DNA of 64,000 nt from Candidatus Altimarinota bacterium (GCA_013368515.1 JABWCI010000001.1:84535-148534), one strand, 5' to 3'; shown: positions 23,709 to 35,586, numbered from the stretch's first letter. A program made the numbers and translations. The notes: generated from the sequence alone by a model not told the origin.

Positions 23709-24299
23709 ATGAAAAACTTTTTCATTGTTTTGTTTAACATGATTTTTATTAACTTTGCTTTTGCTTTAACACCAATTGAAGTTAAAAATGACTTCAAAAA
23801 TGAAATTGGAACTCTTAAAGTTTATCCAATGATAAATGATGGATATTCAACAAAAGTTAACTATCTTGCAGGTAATACTTTTAACCAAAACATATTAACT
23901 AAATATGATGGTGGAAATACACCTGAAATAAATTCAAATCAACGTATTTCTATAACACCCCCAAATGAATACTACAATCAGTGTGTAGCATTTATAAAAG
24001 GTGTCACAAATGCAAAATCAACTTCATCTTGGAGGAGAGGGAGTGCAATATCAGTTCTAACTCAAAAATATGCTGTAATTGCTACTTTTAGTAGTGATGG
24101 TTTCTATGAAAACAATCATAAAAGTCATGTTGCTATTTATATAGCTCAGACAAATGAGGGAATTTATGTTTTAGACCAAAATTTTAGAGGTAGTTTTAGT
24201 AATCCCGTAGGAGAAATCGCTGTAAGATTAATTCCATGGACATCTAATTCAACATCGCCACAAGCAAAAGCGAGTAATTATTATATAGTTGAACAATAA
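23709..24299 (+). CDS. secreted BPSL0067-family cell-wall amidase, probably acquired
   Basis: 196 residues. Signal peptide MKNFFIVLFNMIFINFAFA, then a BPSL0067-type papain-like fold: Cys92 in YYNQCVAFIKG, the segment STSSWRRGSA, His140 in KSHVAIYIAQ and Asp156 in VLDQNFRG. This family is related to NlpC/P60 amidases and includes antibacterial peptidoglycan hydrolases of Proteobacteria. All glycines are GGN and none is TGA; AGG, CGT, GGG and CCC codons, rare in neighbours, occur. It also has a good Shine-Dalgarno (AAAAAGGAG), unlike most genes here. These facts suggest recent transfer from a standard-code donor. Possible role: attack on or remodelling of a host or prey wall. Confidence 0.8.
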   Translation: MKNFFIVLFNMIFINFAFALTPIEVKNDFKNEIGTLKVYPMINDGYSTKVNYLAGNTFNQNILTKYDGGNTPEINSNQRISITPPNEYYNQCVAFIKGVTNAKSTSSWRRGSAISVLTQKYAVIATFSSDGFYENNHKSHVAIYIAQTNEGIYVLDQNFRGSFSNPVGEIAVRLIPWTSNSTSPQAKASNYYIVEQ

Positions 24300-24305
24300 A
24301 AAAAG

Positions 24306-24339
24306 AAAGTTCAAGAACAGTATTGTTCTTGAACTTTTT
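24306..24339 (+). terminator. terminator of the BPSL0067-type gene
   Basis: A 14-bp stem AAAGTTCAAGAACA / TGTTCTTGAACTTT with a GTAT loop and T-run. Confidence 0.88.
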
Positions 24340-24351
24340 AATAAATATAAA

Positions 24352-25188
24352 TTATAAAATTTCATTTATAAACTCAAAATCACCATCTCAAACTATAACT
24401 ACATCATAATTCTTTTTATACTCTTCTAAAAGTTCATCGATATTATCATTTAAAAATCAGATTTTAAGTAAATTATCATAATCAAATCATGCTATCATAC
24501 CGGGGTCTCATAGACTATCTCAAAGAAGTATTACGTTTTTTCTTGATTTAATCTCATCATATATTTGAGGAAAATCTTTCAAAACTGTTTCGTCTTTATT
24601 AAAAACATGGATTACAGGTTTATTATATCAAATAGCAATTCAATTATCATCCCAAATAAAACTATTTGAAATTATTTTTATATTATCAAAATTTACTCAA
24701 TTTTGTTCTAAAAATAAATAATTAGAATCAGCCCCTAATCAATTTGCAGATATTATAACAACTGGAACTTTCTTTTTATTCATAAGGTCTAAAAACGAAA
24801 TAACTCATTCTCTAAATCTTATGATTCCAGAATTAATTGCCTTGTCTATATCTTGTCTTTTTAGTCAAGATTGGGCAAGTAAATCTAGATGTTTTTCCCA
24901 CCAAATAGTCATTTGTTTCTTTTTTTCAACCATGTCTATAATGGGACTTATTTCTATAGGATTATAATAATCAAATAACTCATATGCTTTTTTACTATAC
25001 TCTTCTCATAAGATATTTTGTCTTCTAAGAATTGAAATAAGACTAGGTCTTTTCTCTCAATCTATAAATTCCTTTGTTAAAGTTTTATCAAAATCAGATA
25101 ATATATGAAGATTTTTATATCAATCATTTTTTATATTTGAAAGAATTTTTTCAAATTTTTGCTTATCTACTATAATTATATTTTCCAT
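24352..25188 (-). CDS. UMPH-1-type pyrimidine 5'-nucleotidase
   Basis: 278 residues of the HAD superfamily: nucleophile motif SDFDKTLT (about 37-44), second motif VVIISANGLG (about 166) and final metal-binding motif LLGDSLGDPGMIAGF (about 233). The last is close to LLGDSxGDxxM of cytosolic 5'-nucleotidase III (PF05822), which removes phosphate from UMP and CMP. Bacterial homologues are uncommon; the family is best known in eukaryotes. The gene starts 14 nt after dnaE stop on the same strand, so the two may be co-transcribed. Confidence 0.7.
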
Positions 25189-25202
25189 AGTTTTTAAAAT
25201 TA

Positions 25203-28200
25203 TTATCACCATTTATTTTTAATCCATATTCTCAGGTTAACCAAATCAAATAAACTGATTTTTGTATCTATTTCTTGTCATTTTAAATCTATAAATACTT
25301 TTATAAATCAAGTATTTTCTTTAAGTAAAAATTCTTTTAAATCATGTAAATCTTCTTTTTTTGCATGAGATGGAATAGTTATAACAAATTTATCATTCAT
25401 AATTTGAGCTCATACAACTCATATATTCTCATTTATTTTTTCCTCTAAAATTTCATCAAAATTTTCTTTTAAAACAATACAATTTTCATTATCACCTGTA
25501 TCACAAACAATATCTTCTTTTTCTGTTTCAGTAATTTCATTTAAATTCATATTTATAAATCTTTTTGATTTATCAAACAATCATAAATCTGTAGCTTGTT
25601 CTCTTACTTGAGTAATTGTAGCTATTTTAATTTCACGAGCTCTGATACTTTTTCTTTTATACTCAAAATTTATATCAAGAGAACCTGTAACTATAACTAT
25701 TCTATCAAGTAAAATCTTATCTTTATAATTTTCTACATCTTTTGGAAAAATAACAACTTCAAAATCATAATCAAAACCTTCACATTTTAAAAACATCATT
25801 TGCTTTCAAGTTTTTGTAATAAGTTTTCTTGCATCAATAACAACTCAAACTGCTTGTACTATTTCCTCTTTTGGAAGTTCTTTTTTTTGTTTATCTTTTT
25901 CTGAGTTTATTCACATTTCTATGTCTTTTGGAGGCTCATATTTTTCTGGATTTTTTAGCTTATCAATTTCTAACAATTCTTCAAAACTCATCTTAAGTTT
26001 TTTTGTATTTTGTCATCTTCTAGCACAATATCTTTTTAATCAATCAAGTGCATGTCATGAAACTGCAAAACCTATCATTTCTTTTTCTCAAGCAAGTTTC
26101 TCTTCAAAAGTAAACTCATCACTCTTTACAAGCTCTAATTTATCTTCAAAATCACTACTATTATCAAAAAGTCATATTTGACTAGTTTCTTTTTGTTTTT
26201 CATCACGACGACAATATTTTATTATATCATCAATTGATATCTTCATTTGTTTTCTAACTCAAAATTCATCCATAGCGCCAGACATAATAAGTGATTCAAG
26301 TGATTTTCTATTTACTACTTCTTTTCCACAAAGTTCTACAAAATTTTCTAAGTCAGTAAATTTATCTTCTCACCTTGATTCTATAATCTTATCAATTGGT
26401 CAATCTCAAATTCACTTAATGGCTTTTAATCAAAATCTTATATTTTTATCATCAATATAAGTAAAATGCTTTAAAGATTCATTAACACTTGGCGGTAAAA
26501 CTGAAATTCACTTAGCTTCACACTCACTTACTTCTAAAACAATTCTTTCCATATTTTCCTCATCACTCACCATAAGTGCAGTTAAAAATTCTGTTGGATA
26601 ATACGCTTTTAAATAAGCAGTTTGATAAGCAATATAAGCGTAACAAGCAGCATGAGACTTATTAAATGAATAATTTGCAGCAGGCATTATCATTTCAGTA
26701 TATATATAATTTGTAGTTTCTGGTTTATATTGTCTATAATTAATACCTTTTTCTATAAATTCTTTTTTTAATGCTTCAATTACATCTAGTTTTTTCTTTC
26801 AAACTCATCTACGAAGTAAATCAGCTTCTCAAAGAGAAAATCAAGCCATATATTGAACTATAAACATCAATTGTTCTTGATAAACAGCTATTCAATATGA
26901 TACGTCCAAAATAGGAGCTAGATCTTCATCAAGTTTTCTTTTTTCTTCTAGTATTTCATCTTCACTATATCAAGCATCCTCAAGAATTTTTCTCAAATCA
27001 TCTGTTAGATATTTAAGTTCTTTTCTTTTGTATTTAACATCAATATATGTCGGGATATAAGCAAGTGGTCAAGGTCTATAAAGTGATACCATCGCAATCA
27101 AATCTTCAAAAGAGTCTGGTGCTAAATCTTTTAAGTACTTTCTCATACCATCAGATTCAAATTGAAAAACTCAAGTTGTATCTCAAAGAGCAAAAACTTC
27201 AAAAACTTTCGGATCATTTAAATCAATTCAAAGAATATCTATATCTACATTTTTATGATTTTTTATAATTTTTGTAGCTCTTTTTATAATTGTAAGATTT
27301 CTAAGTCACAAAAAATCCATCTTTAAAAGACCTAAATCTTCTAAAGGATAAGCACTATATTGAGTAACTATACTTTCTGAGTCTTTTGGTGGATGTTGAA
27401 GAGCAGTAAAATTAGTCATTGGCTCTGGTGCTATAATAACAGCACAAGCATGTACTCATAATTGTCTAACATTACCTTCAATTTTCAGTGCATTATCTAT
27501 AATCTCTTTATATTTTGGATTATTTTCATATGCTTCTCTAAACTCTATACTATCTTCTAAAGCTCATTTCAATTTTGTACCTGGTTTTTCAGGAATAAGT
27601 TTTGCTAACTCATTCATTTCAGCAAAAGGAATTCAATAAACCCTTCATACATCTTTTACTGCAGCTCTTGCTGCGAATGTACCAAAAGTACAAATTTGAG
27701 CAACTCTGTCTGCTCAATATTTATTTCTACAATATTCTACTACTTTATCTCTTCATGTATCAGCAAAGTCAGTATCTATATCAGGCATTGAAACTCTGGC
27801 TGGATTTAAAAATCTCTCAAAAAGTAATTTATATGGAAGTGGATCTATATCAGTGATTCATGATAAATAAGCCATCAAACTACCAGCAGCTGATCATCTA
27901 CCAGGTCAAACTGGTATATCATTATTTCTGGCCCAATTTATATAATCTGCAACTATCAAAAAATATGCATTGAATCACATCTCGTTAACTACCACAAGCT
28001 CATATTCTAATCTCTCAATCTTATCTTGTATATCTTGTGTAAATGATTTTAAAATCTCTTTTTTTTCATCAGTATAATAAACAAGCGATAATGCTTTTAA
28101 TTCCTCTGGAGAAGTTTCAATTAATTTTTTACTTAAACTTGGTTTATCCAGTTTTTGAACAAGTTTAAAAAGTATATCTCTTGATATATTTGCTTTATAT

Positions 28201-29216
28201 CTCCAATTTAATCAAGCAAAAGAAAGATATCTAAGATACCACTCATCACTTGTAAGTTTTTTTACATAATTTTCTTTATCTCATCATTTTGATTCATCAA
28301 AATAATCTTCTTTTTCTAATCATAAAGCTTCATTATATATTTGTTTATCGCTTTCTGGTAATTCATAAGTTGGGATTAATATACCTCAAGTTTCTATATG
28401 AATATCAACCATTTCAGCAATCTTTTCAGTGTTACTTAATGCTTCAGGAATAAATCAAAACATCATTTGCATTTCTTCAATACTCAAAAAAGAATAATCT
28501 CAATTTATAAGAGTTGGTCTATCTGGATTTTCTAATTCATGACCTGTTGATAATGCCATAATTACATCTTGAGTTTTAGCATCAGATTTATCAATATAAT
28601 AACAATTATTTGTTGCAACAACTGGAATAGAATACTTAGAATTTATTTCTATAAGTTTATCTGTAACAAATCTTTGCTTTGGAATATCATCATGATATAT
28701 AAGCTCTAAATAATAATTTTCGACTCAAAAAACTTCTTGATATAACTTAATTCTATCAAGAATTTGATTATCTTCTTTTCAAGACAAAATATAATAAGGA
28801 ATTTCTCAAGAAATAGGTCATGACAAACATACTATTTCCAAATCTCAGACCTCCTCTTTTAATATAACTATATCATCAAATTTTATTTTTGAAGTACTAG
28901 AAGGATTATCTAAGCTTGCCTTTGAAACAAGAGATATAATATTTCTATATCAATTTAAACTTTTTGCTAATAATACTAATTTATGATTTATTTTTGAATC
29001 AAGAGAAGACTCTACATAAATTTCTGTTCATAAAATAGCCTTAATTCAAGCATATTTTGCTTCTTTATAAAGTTCATGACACCCGTGTATATTTGAAGTA
29101 TCTGTTATTGCAATTGCCTTCATACCAAATGAAACAGCCTTTGATACATAATCCTTTGGCTTAGGAAGACCTTCTAAAATACTATAATGACTATGATTAT
29201 GCAAGTGTACAAACAT
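25203..29216 (-). CDS. dnaE: DNA polymerase III alpha subunit
   Basis: 1337 residues. The N-terminal PHP domain opens [16 protein letters not shown] with its metal-binding histidines intact. The polymerase core has the catalytic acidic motif MPDIDTDF (about 477) and the fingers segment with [18 protein letters not shown] (about 845). A C-terminal OB-type domain follows, with [17 protein letters not shown]. This is the replicative polymerase. The intact PHP histidines suggest possible intrinsic 3'-5' exonuclease, since no dnaQ is visible here. Stop is TAA directly after W-G(TGA); a standard-code reading splits it into many fragments. Confidence 0.95.
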
Positions 29217-29355
29217 AAATTAAACCTATTATTATATCTAAAATATTAAATTTATTGTATCTATTTTTAATTATTTATCTACTTTTTTTCAATTTTTTTG
29301 CATATTTTAAATTTTAATGTTAAAATAAGTTTAAATAATAAATAATTTTCAAATT

Positions 29356-29901
29356 ATGAGTGAAGTTTTAAAAATTGACAATGAATCACTAGATTTAAAA
29401 AAACAAATAGAAAAAGATCTTGTTTCAGCTGAAGAAAAAGCAAAAGTAAATGAAGCACTTGGTATGTTAAAAATATTTGATTCTAAAATTCCAGATTTTG
29501 ATATAGATATGACTTATGACAAAAAAAATGATAAATTCTTTTTTATTTCTTGAAATGAAATATTAAATATATCTATGGATATATGAAAAATACAAGAAGT
29601 TTGAGATGCGCTTATAAAGTTGTTAAACAATAAAAATAAACTTTGAATAACTTGAAAGCAAGATTTTAGAAGAATATATGAAGATAACTTCTTTTGAAAT
29701 GCAAGAGATAACCAAGTTTATTATAAATGAACTCCTTTAAACTGAAACAATTTAGACTTAGACTTAGCAATAAATAACAATAATTTTGTAGAAGAACTTT
29801 ACAAATTTACTCAAAAAGTAAAATGAATTCCTGAAAAAAATTGGATAATACAAGGAGGAATATGAGATAGTAAAAATATATGAATTTACAAAAAGGCCTA
29901 G
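29356..29901 (+). CDS. hypothetical protein
   Basis: 181 residues, acidic N-terminal helix (KKQIEKDLVSAEEKAKVNEA) then a mixed alpha/beta region rich in Asn, Asp and Gly with TGA glycines. There is no signal peptide or membrane segment and no motif I recognise. It stands alone between dnaE and the type IV secretion-like block, with its own terminator; the 139-nt gap upstream is featureless AT-rich DNA. Its low-complexity acidic style resembles the large unknown proteins at 44.5-51.7 kb. Confidence 0.55.
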
Positions 29902-29920
29902 ATTATATCTAAGCCTTTTT
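29890..29920 (+). terminator. intrinsic terminator
   Basis: Stem AAAAAGGC-TAGAT / ATCTA-GCCTTTTT with small bulges; it overlaps the stop codon. Confidence 0.8.
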
Positions 29921-30018
29921 ATAATTAATATAGCAATATATAAAATGTCAATTCAATATAGTTTATTAATAGTATTAAATATGATAAAATATAATAAATA
30001 ATAATTTAATATAAATAA

Positions 30019-32883
30019 ATGAAAAAAATAGTTTTTATAATTGTATGATTATTTATTGACTTAAGCCAAACTTTTGCTTGAGTTTTATCAACAAGCTGAA
30101 ATTCAATTAAAAATCCTCTAAAAAACTGAGAAGAAATCAGTAATTGAACTAACTGAAGTTGGTTTGATATTAGTGAAGGTTGATTATTAAGTGATATAGC
30201 AAGTTGGGCAATAATAATTATATCGATTTACTTGTTATTTATATTAACAAAAAAAGCAATTCAACTTGCATTTGAAATATATTATGCAAAGAATTTAAGA
30301 TACCTAAAAATAACATTGCCTAGAGCTGATTCAAAATTAGATAAAGAGAAAGAAACAAAAAAAGACTTTAAAGAAAAAATAGGTACAATGAGTATGTTTT
30401 ACAAAGCTATTCATAAATTAAGTGAAGCTTGACTAAGAGATACATTAATTAATAGTATTTTTTGACACTCTAAAATATCACTAGAACTTGTATATCAATG
30501 AGGAGAAGTAACTTTTTATATTGTTACTTATAAAACTTATGTTAATCTAATAAGTCAACATTTAACATCTACTTATAATGATGCAGAAATTATAGTAATT
30601 GATCCTAAGGAATGATTTTATGTAAATCTTGATGAAAGCTGATATCATAAAAGATGAGCTTCTTTATGAAAAGAAAATGATGATGTATTTCCTATAAAAA
30701 TATTTAAATATCTAGAAGATGACCCACTAAACAATTTTACAAATGTTTTTGGTTGACTTTCAAAAGATGATAAAGCAGTTTTTCAACTTGTAATAAAACC
30801 AGAAAGTTCAAGATACAATAAAAAAGCCATAAGAGCCGCTTGATTAGTAGCAAAATGAAAATATAAAAAAGAAAAGAAGCATCTATTTTGATTTTTAAGT
30901 TTTTTATGGAATCCAATTGTTGCAATTGTACAATGACCTGATAGTATGGTTGCTTGAAATAATGCTCCTGGTGCAAGTGAATGAGATGCATATAAGATAT
31001 TTAACCAAGCAGAAACTGAAAGTCAAAAGGTTATGTGAGAAACAGCAGCACAGCCTATGTTTAAATCATCTATTAGAATACTTGTTTCTAGCAAAAATAA
31101 AAAAAATGCTGAAGAATGAGTACATGCAATAGTTGCTGCAGCATCAATGTATACAGATGAATACAATAACGCTCTAGATAACCCTCAAATACTTGAAGAT
31201 GCATTCCCTTGGTTTTTCACTCCTGCAAGACATTTTTGATTTAAATATAAATTGGTTTGATTTTTTCAAAATGTATCTTGGTTTTCAGCTGATGAAGTAT
31301 CAACACTTTATCATATGCCTGATATAGTATACAACAAGTCTCCTATAATTAATTGGTTAGAATATAAAAAATTACCTCTTCCGCATAATATAAAGTTCCC
31401 TAAAGAAGCAACAATTTTAAAAGAAAAAGTTGAAAATTGAAAAGATGAAAATTGAAAAGCAAAATATAAAGAAATATGAAAAGATGAAAATTGAAAAATA
31501 ATATATGAAGAAATTGAAGTACATAGACAATTATGATGATTTCCAGTATTTAAAGATTGAGTTTTACTTTGATGGAATGAGTATAGAAATAAAAAAATAC
31601 CTGTATATTTTTCTAGAAAAGACAGAGGAAGACATCATTATATTATATGAAAGTCTTGAGGTTGAAAATCTGTTTTTATATGATATTTAGCTAGACAAGA
31701 TGTCCGGAATGGAGACTGAGTTTGTGTCATAGATCCTCATTGAGACCTAGTTGAAGATGTATTAGCATTTACTCCTAGAGAAAGGTTTAATGATGTAATA
31801 GTTTTCGACCCAAGTGATGATGAAAGACCAATGTGACTAAATATGCTTGAAGTTATTTCAACAGATCCAGAAATAAGAAAAAGAGAAATGGACAGAGCTG
31901 CAATGGACGCAACTGAAATATTTATAAAAATTTTTGGTGATGAAATATTTTGACCAAGAATACAACATTATTTCAGAAATTGATGTTTGACACTTATGGA
32001 AGATGTCGAAGATGGGGGTACTCTAATAGATGTTCCTAGACTATTTGTCGATGATGCATTTATGAAATATAAAGTATCAAAAGTAAAAAACCCTGTAGTT
32101 AAATCTTTTTGGGACCATGAATATGCAAATACTTGAGAAAGAGAAAAACAAGAAATGATTCCTTATTTTTCAAGTAAATTTTGACCATTTATAACAAATA
32201 CTACTATAAGAAATATTATTTGACAACCAAAATCTGCTTTTAATATAAGAGAGATTATGGACAATAGAAAAGTTCTATTAGTAAATTTGTCAAAAGGTAA
32301 AATATGAGCATTAAATGCTCAATTACTATGACTGATATTTGTATCTAAAGTAAATATGGCAGCTATGAGTAGAGCTGACATTCCTGAAAATGAAAGAAAA
32401 GATTTTTATATGTATGTAGATGAGTTCCAAAACTTTGCAACTGAGACATTTTGAGAAATACTATCTGAGGCTAGAAAATATCACTTAGCACTTATAATGG
32501 CTCATCAATTTATTGCACAAATATGAGGTAATAGTTGACAAAAATGAGATAAACCTAGTATTAAAGATGCAGTTTTTGGTAATGCTTGAACAATTATGAG
32601 CTTTAAAGTTGGTGCAGAAGATGCTGAGTATATGGAAAAAGAATATGCTCCTTTACTATCTCAACAAGATATTATATGAATTGCTAACTTCACCGCATAT
32701 TGTAAACTTAATATAGACAATGCAACTACTAGACCTTTTGATTTAAAAACAATATGGGATAACAAATATAAAAATCTTGAAATTGCAAAAAAATTAAAAG
32801 AGTTATCTAGAACAAAATATGGTAGAAAAAAGAAATATGTTGATATGGAAATTGAGGCTAGACTATGAATTATGCCTGAATAA
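30019..32883 (+). CDS. VirD4/TraG-like type IV secretion coupling ATPase
   Basis: 954 residues. N-terminal signal-like helix and a membrane segment (about 62-80), then a long domain (about 100-480) like the CPR-specific N-terminal part of type IV coupling proteins. A RecA-like ATPase follows: Walker A GKSGGGKS at 544-551 (four of its glycines TGA), CVIDPHGDLV, FDPSDDERPMGLNML, and Walker B FYMYVDEFQNFA near 797-806, then MAHQFIAQ. This matches VirD4/TraG/HerA-type ATPases that feed DNA or protein to a transport channel. Three VirB2-like membrane genes follow on the same strand. No relaxase or VirB4 is present. Likely role is DNA uptake or secretion at the surface. Confidence 0.78.
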
Positions 32884-32911
32884 AAAACAGAAATAAAAGC
32901 TCTGTTTTTTT
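32882..32911 (+). terminator. terminator after the coupling ATPase
   Basis: Stem AAAAAACAGA / TCTGTTTTTT with a 9-nt loop. It separates the ATPase from the pilin-like genes, which therefore may have their own promoter. Confidence 0.8.
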
Positions 32912-32967
32912 GTTTTTTTTAATATATGTGATATTATAATATAGATTATATTTTTAAAATAAATTTC

Positions 32968-33936
32968 ATGAGAAAAATCTTTATTATAACTATTATTTTT
33001 ATATTAAATATAATATTTTTTACAAATGTTACACATTCAAATCAAACAATTCCTAGTGCAAATAATGTACAAATATGAAATAATGCTTGATGAAACTCTC
33101 TGACAAACAAATATTTAAACGATTTATGATGAAATTGAGATATAAATGCTTGATCAGATTGAGAAAAATCAATATATAACTTATTATTTACAATTGCAAA
33201 AGATTTAAAAACTATATTTTATATAATAGCATGACTATATTTTCTTATTTTAGTAATAAGATTATTATTTTCCGAAAATACAGAAGAGGCTGCTACAAAT
33301 TTCAAAAAATGAGTTTTGTGGATAACTCTATGAATACTATTAATGCAAATATCATTTTATGTTATAAATACACTATATGCGAAAGATGTATGATGAACAT
33401 TGGCAAATAATTTAACAAAAAATTTAATAAACCCGGTAATAAGAATACTAGAAACTGCAGCATCGTTTTTCTTTATATTGATAGCAATATTTGCATTTTA
33501 TACAATAATTACTGCTAATTGAGATGAAGAAAAAGTAAAAAAATGAAAAATGACAATTGTTTACTGACTACTATGATTTATAATAATAAAACTAGCAAAA
33601 GAAATAGTATATGCAAGTTATTGAAGAATTGATTGTAGTGAGCGTACAATATTATGAATTTTTCAAATAAATTGAAATAATTGTGCAACTGTAAACCAAA
33701 TATCTTGAATTTCTGATATAATAATTAAAGTAATAAATTGGTTAAATTGATTTGTATGAATTGCTGTAATTTTAATGATAATTTACGCATGAGTTCAGGT
33801 TCTATTTTCAGCATGAGATGAAGAAAAATTAGCAAAAGCTAAAAAAGCAATAATATACATAATAATATGAATTGCTATATTAATTTTAAACTATTTCATA
33901 TTAAGTTTCTTAATTAAGCCTGAAATTGTTATTTAA
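32968..33936 (+). CDS. membrane protein with tandem VirB2/TrbC-like segments
   Basis: 322 residues with an N-terminal signal helix and about seven membrane helices. Helix pairs separated by short charged loops recur, for instance IIAGLYFLILVIRLLFSEN and YAGVQVLFSAGDEEKLAKAK followed by a hydrophobic helix. The loop GDEEKLAKAKKAIIY is typical of TrbC/VirB2-like pilins of CPR bacteria, where it joins two transmembrane helices. Here at least three such units seem concatenated in one protein. It lies 14 nt ahead of the next, similar gene. A role in a pilus or membrane channel is inferred. Confidence 0.6.
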
Positions 33937-33950
33937 ATAAAAATAAATAT

Positions 33951-34853
33951 ATGAATATAATAAAAAAGATAACTATATTAATAATATTATCATTAGCTAT
34001 AATTGGGTCAAATAAAGTTATTGCCTCAAATATAGAATGATTAGAAAATATAACTAATAAAAATTCAATAGAATTATCATGAACTAGTAATGACATATCA
34101 GATTCAGTAGCAAATATTTCTTTTAATATATTAAACAAAATAAAATATATATTCTCTTGAATTTTATTAATATTTATTGTTTATGCATGAGCACAAATGG
34201 TAATGTCAATGTGAACTGATGATGAAGCTCTATCTAAATCAAAAAGATCTTTATGGTATGCGTGAATATGATTATTTTTTATAAACATGCCTTGAACAAT
34301 TTACAATGCTGTTAAATGAGATAAAACAAATATAAGTTGATGAATATGAAGCTCTTGGTCAAATGAAATAAATAGTACAACAACAAATTTATTTATTAAT
34401 ACTGATATATTTAGTCTAACTTTAAATAACACAGTTATAAAATTTCTTGAAATAATTATTGTATGAATAGCTATAATAATAATAATAGTTTCTTGATTAA
34501 AAATGATAATGTCTAGATGAAGAGAAGAAAATGTTAGTGAAGCTAAAAATAAAATCATATGGGCAATAATATGATTAATATTTGTGGGATTTATTGAAGC
34601 ATGGCAAAAATTTGCTTATTCATGAAAAATAAATGATTGAAAAAATATATTTGAAACTATTGCAAATTTAGCTTTATTCTTAGCTTGACCTATAGCAATA
34701 TTCTTTCTAACACTTGCTTGATACTACTATATAACATCTGCTTGAGATGAAGAAAGAGCTAAAAAATGAAAAACTATTATAATAAATACTGTATTAGCAA
34801 CAGCAATTTTACTAGTTTCCTATGTGTTTTTATATGATTTAATGTCTTTATAA
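33951..34853 (+). CDS. membrane protein with VirB2/TrbC-like segments
   Basis: 300 residues; signal helix, then about six membrane helices. Charged turns such as GTDDEALSKSKRSLWY, GREENVSEAKNKIIW and GDEERAKKGKTII recur after hydrophobic helices, with the same design as the upstream gene. The last unit is near the C-terminus. It appears to be a divergent paralogue of the 322-residue protein, and the two probably form part of one membrane complex. Glycine in helices is almost always TGA. Confidence 0.58.
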
Positions 34854-34854
34854 A

Positions 34855-35295
34855 ATGAAAAAAAAATTATTAATTATAATAACAGCTTTATGTTTAATAT
34901 TACAAATATGAATTACTAATGCTGAAGATGCTGTTACAATTAGAACAACAGAAAAAATACCATGAGTAGAATGTAATCTTATACCTGTACCAGCTGATAA
35001 AATAGATGCTGTATGAGCCCCATATTATCCAAATTTATATGATTGTAAGGTGGAAAAATGAGTATGACAAATAGTTAGTATGTTATGAAATATTATAAAA
35101 TATTTTACATATATAGCTTTATTATCATGAGTATTATTTATAGTATACAATGGTATATTGTATAGTATGTGATGAGCAGATCAATCATTAAAAGATGATT
35201 CTAAAAAAAGAATAATCTGAACTTTAATATGATTAATATTATTATTATTAAGCTGACCAATTTTACAACTAATCGCCCCATGGATATATAAATAA
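34855..35295 (+). CDS. VirB2/TrbC-like pilin, single unit
   Basis: 146 residues starting 1 nt after the preceding stop. Signal peptide with likely cleavage after TNA (about 24), an extracytoplasmic stretch with two cysteines (in EC and DC), then two helices joined by YSMGGADQSLKDDSKKR. This is the canonical two-helix TrbC/VirB2-like pilin form seen in CPR genomes. As the shortest member it may be the true pilin subunit, and the two longer genes structural relatives. A terminator follows. Confidence 0.65.
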
Positions 35296-35330
35296 AAAAG
35301 AAAGTGATTTTATTTTCACTTTCTTTTTTA
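35295..35330 (+). terminator. terminator of the pilin-like operon
   Basis: Stem AAGAAAGTGA / TCACTTTCTT, 8-nt loop, T-run. It also separates the convergent tRNA-fMet. Confidence 0.85.
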
Positions 35331-35340
35331 GTATTTAATT

Positions 35341-35415
35341 TGGTTGCGGAGATAGGAATTGAACCTATGGTCTTCGGGTTATGAGCCCGACGAGATACCA
35401 CTTCTCCACTCCGCG
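35341..35415 (-). tRNA. initiator tRNA-fMet(CAU)
   Basis: Minus-strand tRNA CGCGGAG... with the mismatched first acceptor pair, GGG/CCC pairs in the anticodon stem (GGGCTCATAACCC) and encoded CCA: all hallmarks of the bacterial initiator. Confidence 0.94.
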
Positions 35416-35439
35416 ATAAAAAAAATAACAATAAGTTTT

Positions 35440-35514
35440 TGGTACGGCTACGGAGAATCGAACTCCGGTTACCGGGATGAAAACCCGATGTCCTAACCAC
35501 TAGACGATAGCCGC
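35440..35514 (-). tRNA. tRNA-Glu(UUC)
   Basis: Minus-strand cloverleaf GCGGCTA / TAGCCGT with anticodon loop TTTTCAT (anticodon TTC), D arm CGTCTAGTGG typical of tRNA-Glu and encoded CCA. It lies upstream of tRNA-fMet in the same transcript. Confidence 0.94.
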
Positions 35515-35535
35515 ATATGTCTTATTGCAGATGCA

Positions 35536-35562
35536 ATTATATACAAAAAAAAAATTAGTCAA
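35536..35562 (-). promoter_or_regulatory. promoter of tRNA-Glu/tRNA-fMet
   Basis: Minus strand: TTGACT (35557-35562 complement), 15 nt, TATAAT (35536-35541 complement). The -35 box lies inside one arm of the terminator hairpin of the cyclase gene. Confidence 0.7.
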
Positions 35563-35585
35563 ATGTTTTTTTGACTAATTTTTTT
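35551..35585 (-). terminator. terminator of the cyclase gene
   Basis: Stem AAAATTAGTCAAA / TTTGACTAATTTT with a 6-nt loop and T-run on the minus strand. One arm carries the -35 element of the tRNA promoter that fires in the same direction. Confidence 0.75.
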
Positions 35586-35586
35586 A

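Noticed and set aside
31430..31500. Short repeated AT-rich coding units resembling a tandem repeat element
   Set aside because: They are repeats of GKDENGK within the coupling ATPase coding frame and appear to be a linker, not a separate feature.
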